Of a DNA stretch of 64,000 nt, positions 24,037 through 31,432 are shown one piece after another. Numbering within the stretch: the first letter of the stretch is position 1; every line of letters begins with the position of its first letter. Both the position numbers and the translations under genes were made by a program. The stretch is from Chitinophaga sp. CF418. GTDB lineage: Bacteria > Bacteroidota > Bacteroidia > Chitinophagales > Chitinophagaceae. The DNA is taken from the NCBI RefSeq assembly GCF_900142925.1, contig NZ_FRCN01000021.1:62001-126000 (forward strand). Direction: 5' to 3'. The notes beneath the pieces are model-generated. The model did no database searches. It saw nothing but the letters and a program-made list of their open reading frames with translations, and was not told the DNA's origin.

Positions 24037-24687
24037 ATGCATATAGAATTAAAACTGCCCTGCGGATGCAAGCCTATAGACCTTGACCCCACTAAACATA
24101 ACGCTGACATAGTTGCTATGCCTGCCTTCTGGTGGGAAAGCTATGATGTGGAGTGTACGTTATGCTCGCCACCTGTTCCCGGAGAAACATATAAGGTTCA
24201 ATTACATAGCCCACTCAGCATTGACCTCTATCAAAAAAGATGGCTTTATTATGAAGGACCTAATGCACACTATAACGGTTTCGATACAGCTGAGGACATC
24301 GAAAGCATCCGATTCTGCTATGGTCAGATCAGTGCGATCCTCGATATTGCAGAGCACCATGTATTGATAGAATTTAAAGTGGAGGAGTCCCTGTCACATA
24401 AAGATATTCTAAACACCCACAGTACAACTACACGGCCCGTGGATTGGTCGGGTACATTCTCTGCCGACAACAAACATAACACAAGGGGCTCTAAATTAGG
24501 ACCTTATTATGTGTTCTACTTCAGCGCTCAGGGAGACCTGGGAACAACTGTTATTGCGGTAGAAGAGGATAATAAAATGTACGTCCTTTTTTTATATAAT
24601 TGGGTGATGCATGAAAGGGCGTATTATGCGGGGAAATATCTTGCAGATGATACATTAAGAGCTTTCTCGATGGAACACTGTGAATAA
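24037..24687 (+). CDS. Cytosolic protein of unknown function
   Basis: This 216-residue protein has no signal peptide. Two cysteine pairs, CGCK near residue 9-12 and CTLC near 40-43, could bind a metal. The rest is acidic with aromatic strands (KRWLYYEGPNAHYNGFDTAE, PYYVFYFSAQGD, YVLFLYNWVMHERAYYAGKY). I recognise no family. It has its own promoter and stands between the GH16 terminator and a convergent lipoprotein gene, so it is probably monocistronic. Small acidic orphan proteins of this kind are sometimes immunity proteins, but nothing here shows that. Confidence 0.65.
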   Translation: MHIELKLPCGCKPIDLDPTKHNADIVAMPAFWWESYDVECTLCSPPVPGETYKVQLHSPLSIDLYQKRWLYYEGPNAHYNGFDTAEDIESIRFCYGQISAILDIAEHHVLIEFKVEESLSHKDILNTHSTTTRPVDWSGTFSADNKHNTRGSKLGPYYVFYFSAQGDLGTTVIAVEEDNKMYVLFLYNWVMHERAYYAGKYLADDTLRAFSMEHCE

Positions 24688-24876
24688 AACTACGGTGCTA
24701 AACTGATCGGGACGACTCCCGGCTAAGAACTAAAATATAACTAATTTCCTGCTTCTCAGCGCAGAAATTTATGGTCGGTTAATGCTTCCTATGGCTTCAT
24801 TAAATAAAAGATAAATACAAATCCCCAAATCCGGGGCCCTCATCGGCTATCCGTTCCCATGAGGTCCTCAAATGTA

Positions 24877-24910
24877 AAGAGGTTGTATCGTATTAATGAT
24901 ACAACCTCTT
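24877..24910. terminator. Terminator in the convergent gap
   Basis: Perfect 13-bp stem AAGAGGTTGTATC / GATACAACCTCTT with an 8-nt loop lies 20 bp beyond the stop of the 24931-25428 lipoprotein gene. On the minus strand it is followed by TTACATTTG, so the T-run is short. Confidence 0.7.
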
Positions 24911-24930
24911 CCGATTATCAAAGTGAAATA

Positions 24931-25428
24931 TTATTCCGTTACAGTGAACGTTACTTCATTTACTTTGGTAAGACCACTCATACCGCTGTCCTGGTAGATC
25001 ACTTTATACTTTCCCGGAGCGGTGATCCTGTAACCTGTCAGCAGGTCGATCTCGGCAGATACCTTGTTTTTTGCAGGCACCTTGATGTAGGCGTCTGCAG
25101 GAGGAGGCATGATCCTTTTTGCCATAATACCCTTGTACTGAACAGGTTCACCCTTACTGTCCTGGATGTCGAAGTAAGAGTTCATGAACTTTTCAAATGG
25201 AGTATGCCATTTACAGAACTGCAATTCCTTTCCGGAATTATTGCTTACGGTAAATTTCAGCATAACAGGGCTACCCACTTTTACTTTTTCAGGTACAGAC
25301 ATAGTGGTAACAAGTTCCTCTGCTGTTGACGGTGCAGTTGTGGTAGATGCTGCTTTCTGCGCATGTTTGCAGGCAGTGAATGAAAAAACGGACAGACAGG
25401 CTGCCAATGTGATAAGCTGGTTTCGCAT
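24931..25428 (-). CDS. Lipoprotein resembling the N-terminal domain of M35 metalloproteases
   Basis: This 165-residue protein has a lipoprotein signal (MRNQLITLAACLSVFSFTAC). The mature part is one Ig-like beta-sandwich: VKVGSPVMLKFTVSNNSGKE, FCKWHTPFEKFMNSYFDIQD, VQYKGIMAKRIMPPPADAYI, then IDLLTGYRITAPGKYKVIYQ. The KWHTPFE and YKGIMAKR strings resemble the domain preceding the catalytic part of deuterolysin-like (M35) peptidyl-Lys endopeptidases, as I remember them. No HExxH catalytic motif is present, so it is not a protease. It could be an inhibitor or a stand-alone chaperone-like domain. Own transcription unit with terminator. Confidence 0.7.
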   Translation of the reverse strand: MRNQLITLAACLSVFSFTACKHAQKAASTTTAPSTAEELVTTMSVPEKVKVGSPVMLKFTVSNNSGKELQFCKWHTPFEKFMNSYFDIQDSKGEPVQYKGIMAKRIMPPPADAYIKVPAKNKVSAEIDLLTGYRITAPGKYKVIYQDSGMSGLTKVNEVTFTVTE

Positions 25429-25590
25429 TTAAATAAATTGAGAGGCGAAAATTAAATGAAATATTTTAATTATTCTTATCTAGCCGACAGGTTTAGCGTT
25501 AAGGCTTCGTGAAAATTGAAGTTTCTTACACCCAGTTTAAAGAAAGGAAATGACGATTTTTGACATGGAACCCAATACAATCATCTTGAC

Positions 25591-26508
25591 ATGCAGGAAA
25601 TCTTAGAGAAAATACAACAAAGAACAGGCATCGATCTTGTTAGCGTCCTGGCGGAAGAGCTCTCGGGATCGGAACTGAACTCACTGTTACTGGAAGTATT
25701 TGACCGGAAGGCTGGCCAGCTGAAACCCGCACAGCTATTACAGCAGTACCGCATGAACAGGTTTGTACAGCCGGCTGCCGTCGATGTAATGCAACTCCGG
25801 GCTAAGGAGTTGAGCACTCTGCAATGGCTGCAGCAATGTGGTTTTGTACCCTTAGAGCTATCTCCTGTTTCTCTATTAGGCATCTGTGCCGCTGTTGCGC
25901 CTGTCAGCCAGAAGAAAATTATCAGTGCTACCAGGGGCACAGAAGTATTGTCAGATGCTACCAATGCCATAGCCCTGCATATAGCTGATCAGAAGAAGAA
26001 GAAGAAAAAAGGAGATGTAGATCTTCTGAAATATTGTACCACCCACCGGCACGTACGTACGCCACCGGTAAAGGTTAAAGGGCATAGTCCACATTTTACC
26101 ATTGCCTGTTTTGTTAGTGCCGGCATGGATACCGGCAGTTTGGCTTTCGAAACACATGCTATCAGGGAACATTTTCTCGCTTTACAAGCGGTGCTGATGC
26201 AGGTCTTCCAGATCGAAATACAATACTTTAAACTGCAGCCAAGGGCAGGATATAAACAAGGATATCAGCTGGCCGACAGGATCTTTAATGAGATCAGGAA
26301 TAACTTTCCTGTTGTGGTAGATAAAGCTGCGGCCCCGAATGATTATTACCAGGGAATACAATACAAAGCCGTCATCAATGTACATGGAGAAGAAATAGAA
26401 ATTGCAGATGGAGGATTTGTAAACTGGACACAACAGTTATTGGAGAATAAAAAGGAACGGTGTTTTATTTCCGGTTTGGGTATCGACTACCTTAGTCAAA
26501 TAATGTAA
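25591..26508 (+). CDS. Possible HisRS/HisZ-like paralogue of unknown function
   Basis: This 305-residue cytosolic protein has no signal peptide. The order of its motifs recalls class II histidyl-tRNA synthetase-like proteins: NRFVQPAAVDVMQLRAKEL and LQWLQQCGFVPLELSP (motif 1-like), a Lys-rich loop DQKKKKKKGDVD, RTPPVKVKGHSPHFTIACF, and near the end DGGFVNWTQQLLENKKERCF ISGLGIDYL (motif 3-like). Key synthetase residues are degraded, so amino-acid activation is doubtful. HisZ-type or other regulatory paralogues are an alternative. The link is weak and based on pattern only. A remnant of an AraC gene follows 9 bp after the stop. Confidence 0.6.
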   Translation: MQEILEKIQQRTGIDLVSVLAEELSGSELNSLLLEVFDRKAGQLKPAQLLQQYRMNRFVQPAAVDVMQLRAKELSTLQWLQQCGFVPLELSPVSLLGICAAVAPVSQKKIISATRGTEVLSDATNAIALHIADQKKKKKKGDVDLLKYCTTHRHVRTPPVKVKGHSPHFTIACFVSAGMDTGSLAFETHAIREHFLALQAVLMQVFQIEIQYFKLQPRAGYKQGYQLADRIFNEIRNNFPVVVDKAAAPNDYYQGIQYKAVINVHGEEIEIADGGFVNWTQQLLENKKERCFISGLGIDYLSQIM

Positions 26509-26517
26509 GTATGCTAA

Positions 26518-26745
26518 AGAGAGGCCAGCTGGGTCAGCTATGCGTCTGCCAGAAGAGATTTTCTGCAATACATTGGATTTACACCTAAATATTGCCAACG
26601 GATCAGCAGGCTAAAACATGCATTAAAAGAATATAAAAAGCATGGCTATCATTTTTATTATGAGGATTTCGGTTACACTGATTTCTCCCATTTCGCCAAA
26701 GATAGCAGACAAATAACGGGGCGTCCTCCATCCCTCCTGGTATAA
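26518..26745 (+). pseudogene. Remnant of an AraC-family regulator (C-terminal HTH only)
   Basis: A frame opens after a TAA at 26515-26517 and runs 75 codons to TAA at 26743-26745. It has no start codon at its head. It reads RRDFLQYIGFTPKYCQRISR and then GYTDFSHFAKDSRQITGRPP, the exact spacing of the second AraC helix-turn-helix and its GYxDxSHFxR...TGxxP signature. The ligand domain and first helix-turn-helix are missing. It is therefore a decayed 3' end, left beside the 25591 gene. The rest of the gap to 27025 shows no other gene. Confidence 0.75.
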
Positions 26746-27025
26746 AATACCGCTGATGAAAAATATTTTTATGAATTCGAAATATACCTTAACTTAACCA
26801 CACAACTGCGAATTGCTTCATTCGAATTACACCTCAGAGAGACCTTAAATAACACGTTACTATCAACGTTCACCAGCGCATCATTTTTTTAACCGCTTAT
26901 TTTTACATAAAACGTATAACGCGTCAGGCATATCCTTGAACTCATTGTCCGGTATATACTAACCGGAAGGGAAGTATTTTTTCTCACGCTTTGTCAGATC
27001 ATATCCAACCACCTTAATTCCTTGA

Positions 27026-27754
27026 ATGATGAACAACTCCATTATCAACACCCCGGATCAACATGGGTTTATATTGAATGGCACAGAGGCATTATACATA
27101 TGCCATCTGCCTATGTTCAATATGGAGAACCACATGTACCAGGTAACACTGGAAGTCACTATTTCACCTGAAGCAAAAGCAGCCTATCTGAAAGACCGGC
27201 AAACCAATCCCGGCAACTATTATGTATTAGGCAACTTACAAACCGACCTGTTCACTATTCCTGATGTCATGTTGGGCAAAACAAAGAACTTCCAGGCAGA
27301 CATTTTCAGGGGCATGCCTGCAGATCCCAACAAGGACGAGCCGCTTATTCACAATGTAACAACAACGATCACAAGAATCGTATATGCGCGCCATTTCGAC
27401 TACTCGATTTCGTATCCTGATGATATGACCTATATCATTTTCGGAAATGAGAAAGAAGCTTTTATAGACCACTACCTGACAGCAGAGGAAGACTTCCTGA
27501 GCATTATGGCACTGACCAAAGTTCCTGACTGGTTGCCTGTTGATCAGCTGGCCATCTCAGCCAATGTAGGTTTCATCGGCATACCATCTACTCCTATGCC
27601 GGAAAATCCACCATTGGCTGCAGGCAGTTACAAAGTAACATTCCAGGGGCAGGAAGATCTGTATGAATTACAGGTAGGAGAAGATATTTTCTTCGACACG
27701 GAAATCGTGAACATGCCTGCCGAACAACCAGTCGCGAAAGGCTTTTATGTATAA
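27026..27754 (+). CDS. Unknown protein translationally coupled to a PLP decarboxylase
   Basis: This 242-residue protein has no signal peptide or membrane segment. It is rich in beta-strand patterns (MYQVTLEVTISPEAKAAYLK, NYYVLGNLQTDLFTIPDVML, FDYSISYPDDMTYIIFG) and ends LAAGSYKVTFQGQEDLYEL and GEDIFFDTEIVNMPAEQP. No family is recognised. Its stop overlaps the ATG of the decarboxylase gene by 8 bp, so the two are co-translated. That suggests a binding partner, or a second enzyme for the same amine pathway. The beginning (SIINTPDQHGFILNG) is compatible with a small beta-barrel. Confidence 0.8.
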   Translation: MMNNSIINTPDQHGFILNGTEALYICHLPMFNMENHMYQVTLEVTISPEAKAAYLKDRQTNPGNYYVLGNLQTDLFTIPDVMLGKTKNFQADIFRGMPADPNKDEPLIHNVTTTITRIVYARHFDYSISYPDDMTYIIFGNEKEAFIDHYLTAEEDFLSIMALTKVPDWLPVDQLAISANVGFIGIPSTPMPENPPLAAGSYKVTFQGQEDLYELQVGEDIFFDTEIVNMPAEQPVAKGFYV

Positions 27755-29999
27755 TAAGAAAGACCCATTATCACACATTCACACCCAATCAAACGTTACC
27801 GTCATGAAACAGCCATTAACCTCACAGCAACGCTTTGCGCGTAACCTCACGCAGCAACATGAGGAAATCTTATCAAAGCTTAAAGTAAAAGGAACCGGCT
27901 CCGACGACCTTGCCGGCTGGTTCCTGGGGCCTAAAGCAGAAAATACCCAGCTCTTGCAGGAGCTGATCCGTCAGGCGCTGGACAATCACTGCAATGACCG
28001 TAAAAACCTGTATCCCAACGATCCGGTATATGTGACAGAAGAAATGAAACAAACACCGGAATACCAGCAAACGGTAAAAATATTAAAAGACAAACTGGAC
28101 GTACTGCTGGAGCAGTTGAAAGGCTCTGTACCTTTCTGGAGCTACCGCTGGCAGTCACATATGAACTGGGATACCACCCTGCCCAGTATGGCCGGCTATT
28201 TCGGTACCATGTTGTACAACCCCAACAATGTTGCTGCGGAAGCATCTCCTGTTACGACCGTACTCGAAATGATCGTTGGCGACGAGCTATGCAAGATGTT
28301 GGGATATAATATCTCAGAGGAATCGCAGACACAGGGTCCTAAAGCCTGGGGACATATTACCTGCGACGGCTCTATTGCCAACAATGAAGCCATGTGGGCT
28401 GCACGTAATCTGAAGTATTATTCTATCAGCCTGGCTGCCGCGATCAAAAACGAGCCATTACTGCAGAAAGCCGGCGCCTTGAAAATAAGTCTGGCGAACG
28501 GCACGGTTACCACTATTTCCCAGGCCAGCAGCTGGGATCTGCTGAACTTATCTGTTGATGAAGTACTGAGCCTGCCTGACAGATTAAACTCAGAATTTCA
28601 TATCAACCTGGATCTGCTCAACGATATCATGGAGAACTACAGCATCCAGAATATCGGGTTTGATGGTGTCAATAAGTACCTCGACAGCGACATCAAGTCA
28701 CCTGTACTCATGGCGGCATCCACCTGTCACTATTCATGGCCTAAATCGGCCGCAGTACTGGGCATTGGCGCCAACAGCCTGATCAAGGTTTATGTGGACG
28801 AAAATGCACGGCTGCATATAGGCCGTTTAAAGGAAGAACTGCAAAATGCCCTGGACAACCGCATGCCTGTACTGATGGTAGTGGCTGTGATAGGCACCAC
28901 GGAAGAAAGTGCAGTAGATCCATTGAAAGATATCATACAGGTACGTGAAGAGTTCAGGAAACAGGGATTGAACTTCGTTATCCATTCTGACGCAGCCTGG
29001 GGCGGCTATTTCACTGCCATTCTCCGGCAACCGGAACGCCAGGTGTCCAACAGGTTTGTATTGTATACCCCTACGCTGACCATGAATGCGTATGTGACAG
29101 AGCAGTATGCGCATATTCATCAGTCAGATTCTATTACCATTGATCCGCATAAAGCAGGATACATTCCTTATCCGGCTGGTGGTCTTTGTTATAAGAACGG
29201 CGCTATGCGTAACCTTGTAGCATTCGCAGCACCGGTGGTATATCACGGTGGTGTAGATCCAACAGTGGGCATCTACGGACTGGAAGGTTCCAAACCAGGC
29301 GCCGCGGCAGCCGCTGCTTATATGAGCCACCAGGTAATTCCGCTGGACCAGAGTGGTTATGGCCAGATCCTTGGCAAATGTCTCTTCAACAGCAAACGCC
29401 TGTACAGCGCCTTCATTACTATGGCAGAACCGGATGATCCGTTCACCATTGTGCCATTCCAACGGCTGCCGGCAGAGAAAAACGGAGAAGGGCCAGATAA
29501 GATAAAGCAACAATACGAGTTCATCAAAGAAGAGATCGTACCGAAAACCAATGAAGAGATCATGGCCGACCCGCAGGCAGTGGCATTACTGCCGGAACTG
29601 GGCAGTGATCAGATCATTATTACCTACACCTTCAACTTCAAGGAAAACGGAGTGCTTAACAAGAGTGTGGATAAACTGAATGAACTAAACCTGAATATCT
29701 TCCAGGCATTGAGTCTTTCTCCGGGCGAGCATGATCATCCGTCCAAAACACCGATGTATCTGACGCAATCGCAGTTTGATAATGAATCATACGGTAAGTC
29801 ATTTGTAGATGACTATAAAAAACGGCTGGGCCTATCCATCGATAACGATGAACCGGTGAATATCCTGATCTCTACCACCATGAATCCATGGCTGACAGAT
29901 ACTTCCGAAGGCAACTTCATCCCCGAGCTGGTGAAGGTTTTACGTCAGACAGTACTGGAGCAGGTAGAAAAACTGGTAGGCGCGCTGGAAGAAGCATAA
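27747..29999 (+). CDS. Group II PLP-dependent decarboxylase (tyrosine/aromatic amino-acid decarboxylase type)
   Basis: This 750-residue protein is a full fold-type I decarboxylase. Visible are PSMAGYFGTMLYNPNNV, the substrate/PLP region HITCDGSIANNEAMWAARNL, CHYSWPKSAAVLGIG, then HSDAAWGGYF (PLP-binding Asp) and the Schiff-base lysine in SITIDPHKAGYIPYPAGGLC. The long C-terminal part (about 250 residues after the core) is typical of bacterial and fungal tyrosine decarboxylase-like enzymes rather than the shorter animal forms. It releases CO2 from an aromatic or related amino acid to make an amine. The ATG at 27747 overlaps the upstream gene by 8 bp; a second ATG at 27804 (MKQPLTSQQRFARN) is also possible. 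A terminator follows at 30030-30059. Confidence 0.9.
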   Translation: MYNKKDPLSHIHTQSNVTVMKQPLTSQQRFARNLTQQHEEILSKLKVKGTGSDDLAGWFLGPKAENTQLLQELIRQALDNHCNDRKNLYPNDPVYVTEEMKQTPEYQQTVKILKDKLDVLLEQLKGSVPFWSYRWQSHMNWDTTLPSMAGYFGTMLYNPNNVAAEASPVTTVLEMIVGDELCKMLGYNISEESQTQGPKAWGHITCDGSIANNEAMWAARNLKYYSISLAAAIKNEPLLQKAGALKISLANGTVTTISQASSWDLLNLSVDEVLSLPDRLNSEFHINLDLLNDIMENYSIQNIGFDGVNKYLDSDIKSPVLMAASTCHYSWPKSAAVLGIGANSLIKVYVDENARLHIGRLKEELQNALDNRMPVLMVVAVIGTTEESAVDPLKDIIQVREEFRKQGLNFVIHSDAAWGGYFTAILRQPERQVSNRFVLYTPTLTMNAYVTEQYAHIHQSDSITIDPHKAGYIPYPAGGLCYKNGAMRNLVAFAAPVVYHGGVDPTVGIYGLEGSKPGAAAAAAYMSHQVIPLDQSGYGQILGKCLFNSKRLYSAFITMAEPDDPFTIVPFQRLPAEKNGEGPDKIKQQYEFIKEEIVPKTNEEIMADPQAVALLPELGSDQIIITYTFNFKENGVLNKSVDKLNELNLNIFQALSLSPGEHDHPSKTPMYLTQSQFDNESYGKSFVDDYKKRLGLSIDNDEPVNILISTTMNPWLTDTSEGNFIPELVKVLRQTVLEQVEKLVGALEEA

Positions 30000-30029
30000 G
30001 GATCGGTTAACAAGGGTGTCATAAAAACA

Positions 30030-30059
30030 AAAAGCCACATCGTTTTTGATGTGGCTTTT
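30030..30059 (+). terminator. Terminator of the decarboxylase operon
   Basis: Perfect 12-bp stem AAAAGCCACATC / GATGTGGCTTTT with loop GTTTTT, then CTCTTG; 30 bp after the stop. Confidence 0.85.
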
Positions 30060-30091
30060 CTCTTGTTGTGCTGATGCAAAGATTCAAATAA

Positions 30092-30262
30092 AAGATAGTT
30101 GAGGTTGTCATCGAAGCTGGGGAGATAACCTCCCCGAATGCGGATAGGGATATTGATAAGGCTATTGTTCATTATAATACGGCCATTACATTGACTAAAT
30201 CGGCGGCGGAGAAGAAGACGCTGATAAAGGAGATAAAGCGGTTGAAATCTTCTTCTACCTAA
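30092..30262 (+). pseudogene. 3' fragment of a helical protein gene (possibly ECF sigma factor tail)
   Basis: An open stretch without a start codon, directly after a TAA, encodes 56 codons ending in TAA at 30260-30262. It contains DRDIDKAIVHYNTAITLTKS and AAEKKTLIKEIKRLKSSST. The pattern (AI..YN.AI.LT.S.AEK..L..EI) resembles the C-terminal helical tail of DUF6596-type ECF sigma factors or TPR proteins. The opposite strand has a 75-codon frame that runs across the decarboxylase terminator and is not credible. The fragment ends 4 bp inside the ATP-grasp gene. It looks like the remains of a gene cut off by a deletion. Confidence 0.5.
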
Positions 30263-31068
30263 GCGATCGATATAAAATAGTCAGAAACATTGCTTATGAT
30301 GCTTTCAATATTCCCTTTATAGAAACCAGCACCATTCATACAACCACATTCTACAATAAGGTATTCATCACCACACAAGCAAACATCCATTACGAATACA
30401 TTATGGGGAGTATACTCCAGGCATCTCTTTTCTGCAAAAGCAACCACGGCTGAAGGGCAGCCTTCTTCCTTCCTCAGTTTAAAGTACTCCCTATACTTAG
30501 ATGCAGCGACAACTTTCTTATTAACAATCGAAAGTCGCCATTCATATTGAATATTATATGGCTCTGATACAACTATCTTACTTTCAGAAGACAAAGTACT
30601 ATTCTCAACCTCTATAAGCATATTGAACCATCCTTCTATTTCATCAAACCGCTTTGTCTCACCAGCAAACGATTTACTGTCATCATCCGGACGAATAAAC
30701 AGCAGTTTATCACCAGGATATTGTCTGTTTTCCATGAGCTCCCTAAAAGTACAGATGCCGGCCTCATAGTTCAGCATATGCCGTCCCCACTGGCCATTAT
30801 AATTCTCAATTGAAAACTTTTGTGTATCAAAGAAGATTCCTTCGCGCAGGGATTCATCCTCATAGGCTAATGCATTAAAAGTAGTAGAACCGTAAATGAT
30901 TGACCTGCGGCTTCTGTCAAATTGAGGGAGTTCCGAAGTAAAAGGAATAATATCTAATGCGATAAAAGGAACGCCGATCTTTTCACAGGCATTCTTCATG
31001 CCTTCAAAATCTGCCTGGCTGGTCAGATTCCGCTGTACAACCCATTGAATATGCTTATACTTTTCCAT
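30259..31068 (-). CDS. R2K-clade ATP-grasp protein
   Basis: The start at ATG 31068 (MEKYKHIQWVVQRNLTSQAD) is preferred; the longer in-frame start would run back into the upstream small ORF. The 269-residue product fits the R2K ATP-grasp pattern: KLLFIRPDDDSKSFAGETKR, EWRLSIVNKKVVAASKYREY (R and K for ATP binding), TPHNVFVMDVCLCGDEYLIV and ECGCMNGAGFYKG (metal-binding acid and Asn). ATP-grasp enzymes join a carboxylate to an amine with ATP. The R2K clade is found in peptide-tagging and conflict systems; the substrate here is unknown. Directly upstream on the same strand lies a 35-codon lipoprotein-like ORF (31103-31210), 34 bp away. Confidence 0.75.
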   Translation of the reverse strand: MEKYKHIQWVVQRNLTSQADFEGMKNACEKIGVPFIALDIIPFTSELPQFDRSRRSIIYGSTTFNALAYEDESLREGIFFDTQKFSIENYNGQWGRHMLNYEAGICTFRELMENRQYPGDKLLFIRPDDDSKSFAGETKRFDEIEGWFNMLIEVENSTLSSESKIVVSEPYNIQYEWRLSIVNKKVVAASKYREYFKLRKEEGCPSAVVAFAEKRCLEYTPHNVFVMDVCLCGDEYLIVECGCMNGAGFYKGNIESIISNVSDYFISIA

Positions 31069-31102
31069 AGGGGGATTTGACAGCGAAAATAAAACACTTT
31101 TT

Positions 31103-31210
31103 CTATGATATGTATGAAGCGATCCTGTCTGCAGGAGAGTTTCCATTATCATCTTTACTGCAGGCAAATACACAGGTACACATCACTAATAAAATCAACA
31201 ACTTTCTCAT
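31103..31210 (-). CDS. 35-residue lipoprotein-like peptide (small gene or truncated lipoprotein)
   Basis: ATG at 31210 opens MRKLLILLVMCTCVFAC followed by SKDDNGNSPADRIASYIS and a TAG at 31105-31103. It is a clean lipoprotein signal with a VFAC lipobox and only about 19 residues after the Cys. It may be a real small lipoprotein, a peptide substrate for the ATP-grasp enzyme 34 bp downstream, or the 5' end of a lipoprotein gene truncated when the downstream gene arrived. The sequence alone cannot choose. Confidence 0.5.
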   Translation of the reverse strand: MRKLLILLVMCTCVFACSKDDNGNSPADRIASYIS

Positions 31211-31376
31211 GGTTTGATTGGCTTTAACTTGAATTTGTTTAAGGTGAATTGGCGAATATTTTACAGTAAGACAGGAAATATTTAAAAACTCCTACGCGGC
31301 TACAGATCTTTTTTCAAAAAAGTTCAACAAGATAATTATAGGGCTGTTTGGGTATTACTATCTATGTAATAAAAGA

Positions 31377-31411
31377 AAAGGACAGAATAGCACTAGTCTA
31401 TCCTGTCCTTT
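31377..31411 (-). terminator. Terminator of the PL1 gene
   Basis: A 14-bp stem (AAAGGACAGaATAG / CTATcCTGTCCTTT, one internal A-C mismatch that becomes a G-U pair on the minus strand) with a 7-nt loop is followed on the minus strand by TCTTTTATT. Confidence 0.85.
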
Positions 31412-31432
31412 CTGTTCATCTGATCAATATAA

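Noticed and set aside
29945..30172. 75-codon minus-strand frame over the decarboxylase terminator
   Set aside because: It crosses a strong plus-strand terminator and the end of the decarboxylase gene; the plus-strand remnant explains the coding signal better.
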